Source: Verrucomicrobiales bacterium
GTDB taxonomy: Bacteria; Verrucomicrobiota; Verrucomicrobiia; Limisphaerales; UBA9464
Assembly: GCA_003445095.1 (NCBI GenBank)
Contig: DLVS01000513.1
Coordinates: 1 to 18,760 of the forward strand
Length of the DNA stretch: 18,760 nucleotides
Direction: 5' to 3'
The notes below the pieces were generated by a model that saw nothing but the letters and a program-made list of their open reading frames with translations, was not told where the DNA came from and ran no database searches. Made by a program: the position numbers and the translations under genes. The stretch's first letter is position 1. Each line of letters begins with the position of its first letter. Of this stretch, positions 1 through 7,295 are shown piece after piece.

Positions 1-305
1 TCGAGCGTGCCCAGTGTGGAGTGGGCGGAATATCGACCGATCAAATCCTCGGCGGCGGAAACAATCTCCTCCCAGCTCAACGGCAGGCGCTGAATGCGAG
101 AACCCAGATCAGATTCCAGGTGGACCCATTCGGCTGGCCGGCCGTCGCCGGCGATCCTACTGAAGACATTTCGACACTCGAGTAAGACGGGCGCCGACAC
201 GAACAAGGGAAGTCCGTGTCGGCGTAGAAATCGGTCCACGATGGGAGACCTCGACGAGTCAAAGTAAATCGCCTGCAGCCAATTGGTGTCGGCCGCAAGT
301 CTCAT
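1..305 (-). CDS. PIN-domain toxin (VapC-like), partial at the window edge
   Basis: The minus-strand frame starting at 305 encodes 101 residues without a stop and leaves the window at base 1, so the C-terminus is missing. The N-terminus reads MRLAADTNWLQAIYF: a hydrophobic strand followed by an acidic residue (D6) in the ADTN context typical of PIN-domain ribonucleases. A second acidic residue, E43, lies in the LLECRNVF helix. The visible end, HSTLGTL, resembles the stretch just before the third PIN acidic residue. PIN toxins of toxin-antitoxin pairs cleave RNA using Mg2+ held by these acids. The start ATG overlaps the stop of the upstream antitoxin gene (ATGA), which implies translational coupling. 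The PIN family call is fairly secure. The exact subfamily and RNA target cannot be seen. Confidence 0.8.
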   Translation of the reverse strand, partial: MRLAADTNWLQAIYFDSSRSPIVDRFLRRHGLPLFVSAPVLLECRNVFSRIAGDGRPAEWVHLESDLGSRIQRLPLSWEEIVSAAEDLIGRYSAHSTLGTL

Positions 306-520
306 CGCTGCAAGGCCCGGATTTGTTCAGCGACACCTTCCCCGAGACGGCGACGAGCCCGCTGGAGGACCGGCCCCCAATCCACCTGTTTGGGCAGCGG
401 AGCAGGCTCGGGAATCAATCGTTGGCGTACATATGCGCTTCGTTGCAGGCCTTGACCGGAGGCAGCGAGATCGATCACCGCCAACTCCGCGGCGGAAAGA
501 CGGACCGTGAGAACTGGCAT
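302..520 (-). CDS. Ribbon-helix-helix antitoxin of the PIN toxin
   Basis: This 72-residue protein begins MPVLTVRLSAAELAVIDLAA and continues with a helix ending SAYVRQRL. That is the strand-helix-helix order of a ribbon-helix-helix DNA-binding domain (about residues 2-36). The C-terminal half is proline-containing and then basic/helical (about residues 48-72), the kind of tail that wraps and neutralises a PIN toxin. Its TGA stop overlaps the ATG of the downstream PIN gene. The gene starts at an ATG with no obvious Shine-Dalgarno sequence. A perfect short inverted repeat lies 11 bases upstream and is a candidate operator for autoregulation. Function as antitoxin is inferred from domain type, size, order and overlap. 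Confidence 0.75.
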   Translation of the reverse strand: MPVLTVRLSAAELAVIDLAASGQGLQRSAYVRQRLIPEPAPLPKQVDWGPVLQRARRRLGEGVAEQIRALQR

Positions 521-530
521 ACGCGATGTA

Positions 531-547
531 TGACGAGGAAATCGTCA
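531..547. promoter_or_regulatory. Palindromic candidate operator upstream of the toxin-antitoxin pair
   Basis: The sequence TGACGA-GGAAA-TCGTCA has perfect 6-base arms around a 5-base centre. It ends 11 bases before the antitoxin start. Read on the minus strand, a TTGAAT/TTGACG stretch that could be a -35 element overlaps or adjoins it. Ribbon-helix-helix antitoxins commonly bind such palindromes to repress their own operon. Binding here is inferred from position and symmetry only. Confidence 0.4.
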
Positions 548-565
548 AATTCAAGCCGAATTGAT

Positions 566-1594
566 TCAATCCAAACTCACGACGGCCTTGATGACACCAG
601 TCTCAGGCCGCAACCAATTCGGGAACGCGTCAATGACCTGATTCAAAGTCGCGTGATGGGTGATCCAAGGTCGCGTATCGATCCGGCCAGAGGCGATCAG
701 TGAGATGATGCGTTGGAAATCGCCGGGCAGCGCGTTGCGACTCGCCATGATGGTCAGTTCCCGGCGATGCATGATCGGTGCATGCGGGAACGTCAGTTCC
801 GCTTGGGTGATCCCCACATAAACGAGCCGACCGGCGAACGCACAGTATTGAAGCGCCTGACTCATCGAGCGCGCGGACCCCGTCGCGTCCACGACCACGT
901 GGGCGAGCTCTCCATCGGTGAGTTTCGCCAATTGTCGCAGGGCGTCCGCCTCGTCGCTCGCCAGGATTGTTTCCGACACGCCCATGACGTCGCGCACGAA
1001 GGCGAGGCGTTGGGCGTTCAGATCCATGACCACGGTCCGCGCGCCGCTGAGCTTCGCGAACTCGATCACCGACAGCCCGATGGGACCCGCGCCGATGACC
1101 AACGCTGTTTCCTGTTCGCGCGCCTGACTGCGATTCACGGCATGGCAACCAATCGCAAGGGTTTCCACCAGGGCTGCTTGCTCGAAGCTAAGAGCGGGCG
1201 CCGGATGCAGTTTGCGCGCGGGAAGCACAATCCGTTCGCACAAACCACCGTCGCACATCACGCCTAGGGTCTGATTCGATTCGCAGCAGTTGGTGTGGCC
1301 ACGACGGCAAGCGGAACAAGTCTGGCAATTCAAATACGGCTCCACCGAACAGCGGTCGCCGGGCTTCACCTGCGTCACACCTTCGCCGACCGCCAGCACT
1401 TCCACCCCGAGCTCGTGTCCGGGAATGCGCGGGTAACTGAAGAATGGCATCTTCCCGAGAAAGCCAGCGTAGTCGGTGCCGCAAATCCCGACGCGATGGA
1501 CGCGGAGGAGAGCCTGACCAGGGCCGGGGGCAGCGGGCTCCGGAACCTGGAGAATGCGGAAGGACTGCGGACGCTCGAGCTGGAGTGCTTGCAC
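566..1594 (-). CDS. Zinc-dependent medium-chain alcohol/polyol dehydrogenase
   Basis: The protein is 342 residues from the GTG start at 1594, matching the family's usual length of about 340. An in-frame TTG at 1654 would add 20 residues unlike the family N-terminus. Catalytic zinc ligands are C38 (VGICGTD), H60/E61 (PGHELG) and probably E144. Four structural-zinc cysteines lie at 90, 93, 96 and 104 (CQTCSACRRGHTNC). The Rossmann motif GAGPIG spans about 168-173, followed by D191 in VVMDLN, which favours NAD+ over NADP+. Family members oxidise secondary alcohols of sugars, polyols or sugar acids (sorbitol, idonate, galactonate, threonine). The substrate cannot be told from the sequence. The gene stands alone between the toxin-antitoxin pair and the prepilin cassette, with no clear Shine-Dalgarno sequence. 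Confidence 0.9.
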   Translation of the reverse strand: MQALQLERPQSFRILQVPEPAAPGPGQALLRVHRVGICGTDYAGFLGKMPFFSYPRIPGHELGVEVLAVGEGVTQVKPGDRCSVEPYLNCQTCSACRRGHTNCCESNQTLGVMCDGGLCERIVLPARKLHPAPALSFEQAALVETLAIGCHAVNRSQAREQETALVIGAGPIGLSVIEFAKLSGARTVVMDLNAQRLAFVRDVMGVSETILASDEADALRQLAKLTDGELAHVVVDATGSARSMSQALQYCAFAGRLVYVGITQAELTFPHAPIMHRRELTIMASRNALPGDFQRIISLIASGRIDTRPWITHHATLNQVIDAFPNWLRPETGVIKAVVSLD

Positions 1595-1825
1595 GGTAGA
1601 AGAGGGAAGTATCGCGCAACCGGGATCAATTCTCGGGCCGCGTCGTGGCAACAACTGAGGAAGCGATGATTTTCACGATTGGAGAACAGCTTGGACGGAA
1701 GCCGGCAACACGCGCCAGTTTTTCCGCCGTGCCGGAGTGCAAACCGAACTTCTCCGTTCCGGTAAGACCTAGTGTGAGCCCAATTGGGTTGACGCGTTCT
1801 CGGAGCGCTTATGGCCGCGCTTTCG

Positions 1826-2683
1826 TCACCTATGGGGAATACCGCCATTGGTCCGCTCCCACAACCAGGCGTAGTCGGGATTGTCGTAGGCTTCCCAACC
1901 TACTGCCTCGGCTTCTTCCCAGTTGCGGGCGCGGGGTCCGGTCCGAGCATCCTTCCACTTGGGCAGTTCCGCATGGCCGTCGGCGAAACTCAGCGCGCCG
2001 CGGCCACCATGCCGCCGCGCCGGCCAATGTGCCGGCCATTGCCAATACGGGCCGAGGGTCCACTGAAATTGAAACGAACCGTTCTTGATGGTCATCTCGT
2101 GTTCGTCGAGAAACACCCAGGTGTGAGCCGGTGAGGTCCGCGCAAAGTCCGCCCATTTCACAAAGGCCGTGGGGCTGTACTTAAAACCGTCGCCCGGAAG
2201 AATCGCCAGGCCATCCCCCATCACCATGTAGGTGTTCATCGTGTAGCTGCGCACCCGCCGCGGTCCTCGCTGGCGCATGAGATTGGTGCGACTGTCATCG
2301 CTCGGGCAATGGAACACGTCCGGTGTCTTCAGGTACGGACCGAGGTGACCCGGGCCCGGCGCAATCAGCATCTGGCGATTCGTAAGATCGCTCAACCGGG
2401 TCGTGTAATAGATCGACATGATGCCATCGACCCAGCGCGTGGCGTCGGGCAGCGCAATCTCGGTCTCGCAAGGCGTCAATCGATCCTCGTGATCATCCGC
2501 GTAGAGGTGGAACGCCACCTGGAGCTGCTTGAGGTGATTGAGACAAACGACGCCCGCGGCGCGTTCGCGCGCTCGCGCGAGCGCCGGCAAGAGCAGGCCC
2601 GCCAAGATGGCAATAATGGCGATCACCACCAAGAGCTCGATCAGCGTAAAGGCACGGCAGATCGTTATATTCCGGGGACGCAT
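1826..2683 (-). CDS. Prepilin-like protein with H-X9-DG motif, copy 2 of the cassette
   Basis: The protein is 285 residues from the ATG at 2683; a GAGGAG ribosome-binding site 7 bases upstream supports this start over the longer frame opening at 2761. After a short basic leader comes the class III signal [18 protein letters not shown], with F12 as +1 residue and E16 as the conserved +5 glutamate. The residue before the cleavage point is Ala, not Gly. Near the C-terminus, H225 and D235-G236 fit the H-X9-DG pattern of the prepilin-associated family common in Verrucomicrobiota, Planctomycetota and Lentisphaerae. Such proteins are membrane-anchored pseudopilin-like proteins of mostly unknown role. 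It is the paralogue of the gene at 5352-6221: 39 of 50 residues match from GPGH to MGDGL. It is last in its cassette, 178 bases after the secreted-protein gene, a gap that holds a hairpin repeat. Confidence 0.88.
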   Translation of the reverse strand: MRPRNITICRAFTLIELLVVIAIIAILAGLLLPALARARERAAGVVCLNHLKQLQVAFHLYADDHEDRLTPCETEIALPDATRWVDGIMSIYYTTRLSDLTNRQMLIAPGPGHLGPYLKTPDVFHCPSDDSRTNLMRQRGPRRVRSYTMNTYMVMGDGLAILPGDGFKYSPTAFVKWADFARTSPAHTWVFLDEHEMTIKNGSFQFQWTLGPYWQWPAHWPARRHGGRGALSFADGHAELPKWKDARTGPRARNWEEAEAVGWEAYDNPDYAWLWERTNGGIPHR

Positions 2684-2690
2684 GGTGGTG

Positions 2691-2696
2691 CTCCTC
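2691..2696 (-). promoter_or_regulatory. Shine-Dalgarno site fixing the prepilin start at 2683
   Basis: GAGGAG on the minus strand lies 7 bases before the ATG at 2683. It decides between this start and the longer frame, whose extra 26 residues precede the normal prepilin leader. Confidence 0.6.
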
Positions 2697-2788
2697 GCTG
2701 CTCGCTCCTCAATCCTCGCTGCTGCTTTCGGCCCAGACCTTCGTTGACCCATCTTTTTCATGCCGTTCGCGAGGAGTCAGTGGGACAA

Positions 2789-2838
2789 GGTTTTCGGCGA
2801 GGACGCCGAAAACCACACGCCGGAGGCGTGCGCTCCCC
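2789..2838 (+). repeat. Two-hairpin GGA-loop repeat, copy A
   Basis: The first hairpin has an 11-bp perfect stem (GGTTTTCGGCG at 2789-2799 with CGCCGAAAACC at 2804-2814) around the loop AGGA. The second has a 6-bp perfect stem (CACGCC at 2816-2821 with GGCGTG at 2825-2830) around GGA. The tail GCGCTCCCC is shared with the other copies. The element lies between the secreted-protein and prepilin genes of the downstream cassette, on the strand opposite to those genes. The equivalent gap in the upstream cassette is only 11 bases, so this repeat is probably an insertion. Confidence 0.75.
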
Positions 2839-2861
2839 AGAATCGATGGGTGAATCCGGAT

Positions 2862-3656
2862 TCACGGCCGGCGCAATCGGAAATAGCGAGTCGCTTCACC
2901 CAAGGGGAGGATCACCTCGGTCGCGCCGGCGCCGCTCACTTCCTCCCAATAGGTTTCGTCGGCCAGCGGACTTGCCGATTCGAGGATCCAGCCGGCGGCT
3001 TCGGCTGGCCAACTGAGACGCAGCCTCTCTTCGATCACTTCGTAGCGCAGCAGCGAGGGCGGGACACCGGCCGCGATGGGTTCCCCGGGCGCCGGATTCC
3101 AGGAGTACTCCGTGAGTTCGAACGCGGTCGTGAAATGCGTGTCGGGCCGCGTGAAGCGGAACCAGCCGTGATGCATGCCATCTTCCTGTGCAAAGCGGAA
3201 GCCGATCAGAACCTCCAAGCGATTGCGCCAAAAGGCCCCCGGGAAATTCCTCTCAATGTAACGCCATTCGGCGCCGGGAAGAGCGCGACCAACGTCGTAG
3301 CCGCCCAAACCAAGCCAATTACTCCCGCCTTCCGAGAGAACTTCGGGACTATCAGATGATACCGGCTCACCCGTTTCAAAAGGGATTCGTGACGCGAGTG
3401 CACGAAGGCAACGCCCCGATCCAAAGCTCCGCAAGGATAAGCCTACGCGATAGAACTCTTCCTGCGAACCACCCAATCGTGATGCGCTGTAGAAATAGTC
3501 AAAGTCGGCTGCTTCATCCTCATCGAAATCAAAGACCGCAGCAATTCCGCTTGTAAGAATTGGCGGATCAAGCGGTCCGGCGAGAGCGCTTAGAAAGCGC
3601 ATAGAACTCACGATTGCCAAAATGACGCAACCGCTTTTGATAAACAAGTGTCGCAT
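2862..3656 (-). CDS. Secreted protein with FRLR-type C-terminal module, copy 2 of the cassette
   Basis: This 264-residue protein starts with a signal peptide: basic MRHLFIKS, a hydrophobic stretch to about residue 25 and cleavage near ALAG. The mature N-terminus has a dense acidic run (AAVFDFDEDEAADFDYF) resembling a calcium-binding loop. The C-terminal 60 residues follow a pattern often seen at the ends of verrucomicrobial secreted proteins: LSWPAEAAGWILESA, then a Trp-Val pair, an ILPLGEAT strand and the ending RYFRLRRP. It is paralogous to the protein at 6233-7000; LIGFRF, HHGW, RPDT/RPNT, FEL and WNP are shared in the same order. It starts 13 bases after the HAF-repeat gene, so the two are probably cotranscribed. 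Its function is unknown; a cell-surface or secreted role is inferred. Confidence 0.82.
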   Translation of the reverse strand: MRHLFIKSGCVILAIVSSMRFLSALAGPLDPPILTSGIAAVFDFDEDEAADFDYFYSASRLGGSQEEFYRVGLSLRSFGSGRCLRALASRIPFETGEPVSSDSPEVLSEGGSNWLGLGGYDVGRALPGAEWRYIERNFPGAFWRNRLEVLIGFRFAQEDGMHHGWFRFTRPDTHFTTAFELTEYSWNPAPGEPIAAGVPPSLLRYEVIEERLRLSWPAEAAGWILESASPLADETYWEEVSGAGATEVILPLGEATRYFRLRRP

Positions 3657-3669
3657 ATTTTTAAATGAT

Positions 3670-5343
3670 TTAGGGTTGCGTGGTTGTGACTCGCGGAACT
3701 AACAGAAATCCACGAGCCGAGCCATTCAACGTACCGTTACCCACAATGGCTCCGTTGTCGCTGATGGCTTGGGCCGATTGCAGAAACCAACCTGACCAGC
3801 CGTGAATGAAGAATTTGTCATTGAGATCCCTCACATCGTTTTCCCGAAAAATGACCGCCTTCCGAGTGGCGTCAGTCACGCTTGTGCCCGACCAGCCCAC
3901 AATGCGTAACGCTGAATTAATCCCCAGGGCCTCGCTTTGCGCGTCAGGTATCCCGCCCCGATAAAGTACGCCAAGGTCAGTTGGCGCGGCGGGCAGTCCG
4001 GAAGCATCGGCTGCCCAATACGCGGCTATTTTGGGCGAGTCCGAGTCGCCGGCAAATCGTCCTGCGGCGAATGACCGGGCCGGGTTCGGGACCAGGGTTA
4101 CGGCATTGGCAATTCCCTCGCCCGTTGCAGCCGGCCAGTTACCCGTCGGCACTGTCAGTTTATCATTGTCCGTCAGCTTGGCGCCGCCGCCGGTGTTCCG
4201 GAACGGGCGTTTTAGCGTGGCGCCGCCGGTGAAGCCGCTCGTCTCGCCCACGATGACCCCGGCATTGTTCACTGCCTTGGCTTCGCCCGTCGCTCCCGAA
4301 AGTAGGTCGATTGCCAAATTCTCCGCCGGGGGCGGCGGGTCCGTTACACCATCCCATTTTACGGGCTTCTTAACCGAGCTCAGGACACTGTGGCCTACGA
4401 TCCACGTCCTGTTCGGACTAATTCCCCACGGCACGCTAGGGCTAGCGCCGGGCAAATGGGGCAGTTGCACTCCGCTGGTGTTGTTGTCCAACACCCGCCA
4501 GGCCATCGCGCCATAGGTCCCCACCACCCGCGCGCGATCCGCGGAGGACGTCGTGGGGCGAAAGCTGATCCCATAAGGCACAAAGGAGGTTCCAAAGTCG
4601 GTGGTCCACGAGTTATTAGGCCACGTCCACAGCACTCCATGAACTTGCGAGTACCCTCCGGAAACCCAACCGGCCGTTCCCGCGACCTGCGGCGGCACGT
4701 TCCAGGTCCCATTCAGATAGAGCACGCCCGCATTCACGGCCGACGCGGATGAACCCAGCGCGTAGGTTCCGGTTAATTCCGTGATTGTCCATTCCGGGCC
4801 GTCGTAGATCGTGACGTCGGCGGTCGCCTGCAGCCCCACGGAGTAGTCGTTGCCACTGTTGTCGGGAAGGACTTGCAGCCGGATAACGTTGGCCTCGGTC
4901 AGGTTATCAATCAGCGGCACGACGGTCAGTTCGTTGAATTCCTTGTCCTCCGGGATCGAGACCGACACGGGTGTATTCAAAGCCACGGTGCCGGAGGGCC
5001 AGCCGACCCCAGTTAAGTAGTAGTCGTTGTACGGAGAAGTCGGGCCAAGAGTCGTGCCGTACTTAGCGCTTAAGTCGGCGTTGTCGGTTGGCCGCATGAT
5101 CCCGGAATTGATCAACTGAACTCGGACTTGCAGGGGGTTGGCGGATTTTGGAGTGCGGCGCACTTGGAACTTCGCCCGTTTGGCGGCAATCGTATTCTTG
5201 TCGTCGGCAACATCGGGCGAGGCGGTGATGTTCACGAAAGTCCCCAATGGAATTTCAAGCGAAGACCAAGGGTCGATATCTGCGGTGACATTACCCGCGA
5301 AATGACCTGGCCTTATTCTAGGTTTTGTGCGCTGGCGCAACAC
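3670..5343 (-). CDS. Calx-beta plus HAF-repeat protein lacking its signal peptide (5'-truncated copy)
   Basis: The frame encodes 557 residues from a GTG at 5343. Residues about 57-181 look like a Calx-beta domain: a KFQVRRTP strand, an NDYYLTGVGW segment, SVSIPEDKEFNE, and the final strand ATADVTIYDGPEW. The rest is HAF-like repeats, with motifs such as AVNNAGVIVGE (about 358), GINSALRIVGW (about 470) and AISDNGAIVGN (about 526), ending GFLLVP. Proteins of this type are normally exported, yet the N-terminus MLRQRTKPRIRPGHFAGN has no signal peptide. The frame closes at a TGA only 11 bases upstream, within the prepilin end. The GTG has no good ribosome-binding site and follows the prepilin stop by 8 bases. 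The likely explanation is loss of the 5' end at a duplication junction, leaving a pseudogene or a cytoplasmic product made by reinitiation. Confidence 0.75.
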   Translation of the reverse strand: MLRQRTKPRIRPGHFAGNVTADIDPWSSLEIPLGTFVNITASPDVADDKNTIAAKRAKFQVRRTPKSANPLQVRVQLINSGIMRPTDNADLSAKYGTTLGPTSPYNDYYLTGVGWPSGTVALNTPVSVSIPEDKEFNELTVVPLIDNLTEANVIRLQVLPDNSGNDYSVGLQATADVTIYDGPEWTITELTGTYALGSSASAVNAGVLYLNGTWNVPPQVAGTAGWVSGGYSQVHGVLWTWPNNSWTTDFGTSFVPYGISFRPTTSSADRARVVGTYGAMAWRVLDNNTSGVQLPHLPGASPSVPWGISPNRTWIVGHSVLSSVKKPVKWDGVTDPPPPAENLAIDLLSGATGEAKAVNNAGVIVGETSGFTGGATLKRPFRNTGGGAKLTDNDKLTVPTGNWPAATGEGIANAVTLVPNPARSFAAGRFAGDSDSPKIAAYWAADASGLPAAPTDLGVLYRGGIPDAQSEALGINSALRIVGWSGTSVTDATRKAVIFRENDVRDLNDKFFIHGWSGWFLQSAQAISDNGAIVGNGTLNGSARGFLLVPRVTTTQP

Positions 5344-5351
5344 CCTAGCGT

Positions 5352-6221
5352 TCAGTCATGAGGTACGCCTCCGTTGGCGCGCTCCCAAACCCATTGATAA
5401 TCAGGGTTGCCCGTCGTATCCATCGCGGCGCCGTTAACCTCGTCCATGCTGCGAACCTTGGGACCAGTCCGCGGGTCTTTCCACCGGGGAGCTTCGGTGT
5501 GACCATCGGCAAAGCTGAACACACCTAAGCCTCCATGCCGCCGGGCGGGCCAGTGGCCATTCCACCACCCGCTCCGACCGCCCCGCCATGCGAACGGAAA
5601 AACTCCGTTGCCGATTGTGGCCTCGTGCTCATCCAGGAAGATAAAGATTTGCGCCGGAGATGTCCGCGCGAAATCCGCCCACTTTACGAACGCCGTTGGG
5701 GAATACACGAACTCGCCTCCAGGCCCGAGGCTTAGGCCATCTCCCATGACCATATAGGTATTCATCGAGTAACTACGCGCCCGCAGCGGGCCCCGTCGAC
5801 GGAAGATATTGGTTCGACTGCTGTCTGCGGGACAGTGAAACACGTCGGCCGCCTTCAGGTACGGCCCAATGTGCCCCGGCCCGGGTTCGAGCAAGATTTG
5901 GCGATTGGTGATCTCGGTGCCCGCCCACGGTACCATGCCGCCATTGACCCACCTCGGAAAGTGAGCCCGTCCGCTGTCGGTCTCCGCCGGTGACAACAGG
6001 TCATTTTGGTCGTTGGCGTACAGATGGAAGGCGATTTGCAACTGTTGGAGGTTGTTTCGGCAGACGATCGCGGTCGCCCGCTCGCCAGCCCGGGTCAAAC
6101 CGGGCAACAATAGAGCCGCCAAGATCGCAATGATCGCGATTACCACCAGCAACTCGATAAGTGTGAAGCCCGTACCTCGTTGCCGTTTAACATCGTTGGC
6201 TGCGCGCACGTTGCTGCTCAT
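5352..6221 (-). CDS. Prepilin-like protein with H-X9-DG motif, copy 1 of the cassette
   Basis: The protein is 289 residues from the ATG at 6221, fixed by a perfect AGGAGG 5 bases upstream. The longer frame to 6383 only overlaps the preceding gene. The leader [18 protein letters not shown] is basic and ends in Gly18, the usual prepilin-peptidase site. [19 protein letters not shown] follows, with E23 as the +5 glutamate. H229 and D239-G240 form the H-X9-DG motif. The protein therefore has one N-terminal membrane helix and a large periplasmic or extracellular domain. It lies 11 bases downstream of the secreted-protein gene, a tight operon arrangement. It is closely similar to the protein at 1826-2683 along its length, including [14 protein letters not shown] and [13 protein letters not shown]. 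Its precise role is unknown. Confidence 0.9.
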   Translation of the reverse strand: MSSNVRAANDVKRQRGTGFTLIELLVVIAIIAILAALLLPGLTRAGERATAIVCRNNLQQLQIAFHLYANDQNDLLSPAETDSGRAHFPRWVNGGMVPWAGTEITNRQILLEPGPGHIGPYLKAADVFHCPADSSRTNIFRRRGPLRARSYSMNTYMVMGDGLSLGPGGEFVYSPTAFVKWADFARTSPAQIFIFLDEHEATIGNGVFPFAWRGGRSGWWNGHWPARRHGGLGVFSFADGHTEAPRWKDPRTGPKVRSMDEVNGAAMDTTGNPDYQWVWERANGGVPHD

Positions 6222-6226
6222 CGCCG

Positions 6227-6232
6227 CCTCCT
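6227..6232 (-). promoter_or_regulatory. Perfect Shine-Dalgarno site for the prepilin at 6221
   Basis: AGGAGG on the minus strand lies 5 bases before the ATG at 6221 and directly follows the TAA stop (6233-6235) of the secreted-protein gene. This supports translation of the two genes from one transcript. Confidence 0.7.
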
Positions 6233-7000
6233 TTATGGCCGGCGCAAACGGAAGAACCGCGTCTCCTCCGGCGGCGGGAGTCTGACCTCTGTCGGGTTGA
6301 CGTTCGGAACTGGCACCCAAGCGTCGTCGTATCCCAACGTTTCGCTCGTTTCGAGAATCCAGCCCGACACTTGAACCGGCCAATTCAAATAGAGACCGGC
6401 TGCAGAAAGTTCATACTGCAAGGGAATTTCCGGGGGGAGTCCTGCCCTGATTGGCTGATTCGGCAAGGGGTTCCAGTCGGAAGCCACCAGTTCAAAAGGT
6501 GTTGTGATTTCAGTGTTTGGACGAATGAAATGCAACCATCCGTGATGAGAAGTACTCGTTTCTAGACTGGTAAACCGGAAGCCGATCAAGACTTCCGTCT
6601 TGTTGGTGTAGAATTGATCCCGCGCCAGTGGGGATGGCGCGTAGTAATGCCAGTCGCTAAAGGCAACCAACTCGGCACCGTAGGCAAGCAGGCTGACGTA
6701 GTTGGCATCGCCGGAATCGACATAGACGCGACTATTCTCTGAAATAGTCTCATTCAGCGAAAAAGGGATCGTGTGCGAGGTCGATCGCACAAATCGTAGC
6801 TGGGGAGAGCTTCTTAGGAAAAAGCCCACATCATAATACGGATATGGTCCCGGGCCCGATTCAGCTCCGATGTGTTCGTAAGTGGCGTCTGTCTCGCTGT
6901 CACCATCAAAATCCAAAGCAACGAGCACCGCGCTGTTGGTCACTGGTTGCGCATGGAGTGGGATCAAGGACGCAATACAAACCAACATCGGTGTCGCCAT
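6233..7000 (-). CDS. Secreted protein with FRLR-type C-terminal module, copy 1 of the cassette
   Basis: From the ATG at 7000 the protein has 255 residues and begins with a signal peptide, [17 protein letters not shown], cleaved before QPV. A TTG at 7033 would add MSRRSLDYLTR, giving the usual positive N-region, so the start is uncertain. The mature N-terminus contains [14 protein letters not shown], an acidic spacing like an EF-hand or other calcium-binding loop. The C-terminus follows the same module as the paralogue at 2862-3656: [15 protein letters not shown], a Trp-Val pair, a [10 protein letters not shown] strand and FFRLRRP. The prepilin gene follows after 11 bases. Upstream is the degenerate HAF gene. 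No enzymatic motif was seen; a surface or matrix role is inferred only from export and context. Confidence 0.82.
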   Translation of the reverse strand: MATPMLVCIASLIPLHAQPVTNSAVLVALDFDGDSETDATYEHIGAESGPGPYPYYDVGFFLRSSPQLRFVRSTSHTIPFSLNETISENSRVYVDSGDANYVSLLAYGAELVAFSDWHYYAPSPLARDQFYTNKTEVLIGFRFTSLETSTSHHGWLHFIRPNTEITTPFELVASDWNPLPNQPIRAGLPPEIPLQYELSAAGLYLNWPVQVSGWILETSETLGYDDAWVPVPNVNPTEVRLPPPEETRFFRLRRP

Positions 7001-7082
7001 CCTTGTGAGGTAATCTAGGCTTCGTCGCGACAAGCTAAGTGATTTTATATTCGTAACTATTGGGATGACAATTCTCGGTTTT

Positions 7083-7295
7083 CTATTGGCCCACGGATCG
7101 AGGCGCGAGAAGGAATCCACGTCCGTCGTTGGGTGTCTGGTCCGCGTTGATGTCTGAAGCGTCGTAGGAAATCCAACGATCCACGCCGGCTCCAACCGAA
7201 GGTCTGATTCCGACCAGGGAAACGAGCGTAAGGTTCAGCAGAAACCACGGAGACAAGGTGGCGAATCGAGACGAAGCAATGGTGGATGTCTTCAT
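7083..7295 (-). pseudogene. HAF-repeat gene remnant: signal peptide joined to a C-terminal tail
   Basis: The frame encodes 70 residues from the ATG at 7295. The N-terminus MKTSTIASSRFATLSPWF and the hydrophobic run to about residue 31 form a plausible signal peptide. Only about 35 residues follow: VDRWISYDASDINADQ and the ending GRGFLLAPRSVGQ. That ending matches the terminal motif ARGFLLVPR of the 557-residue HAF protein at 3670-5343, and ASDINAD resembles the start of an HAF repeat. The simplest reading is that the Calx-beta and HAF middle was deleted in frame. Its position just upstream of a secreted-protein/prepilin pair mirrors the full-length HAF gene in the downstream cassette. It could still be expressed as a short secreted peptide. 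The relationship rests on a short tail, so confidence is moderate. Confidence 0.5.

Noticed and set aside
77..298. 73-residue minus-strand frame within the PIN gene
   Set aside because: The neighbouring frame starting at 305 gives a recognisable PIN domain that is open to the window edge; this one is its shadow.
2789..2838. Copy A of the GGA-hairpin repeat as a rho-independent terminator
   Set aside because: No T-run follows on either strand, and the same structure occurs in places and orientations that do not match gene ends.
1826..7295. The duplicated cassette as a transposon or integron
   Set aside because: No transposase, integrase, terminal inverted repeats or target duplications were found; tandem duplication explains the layout better.
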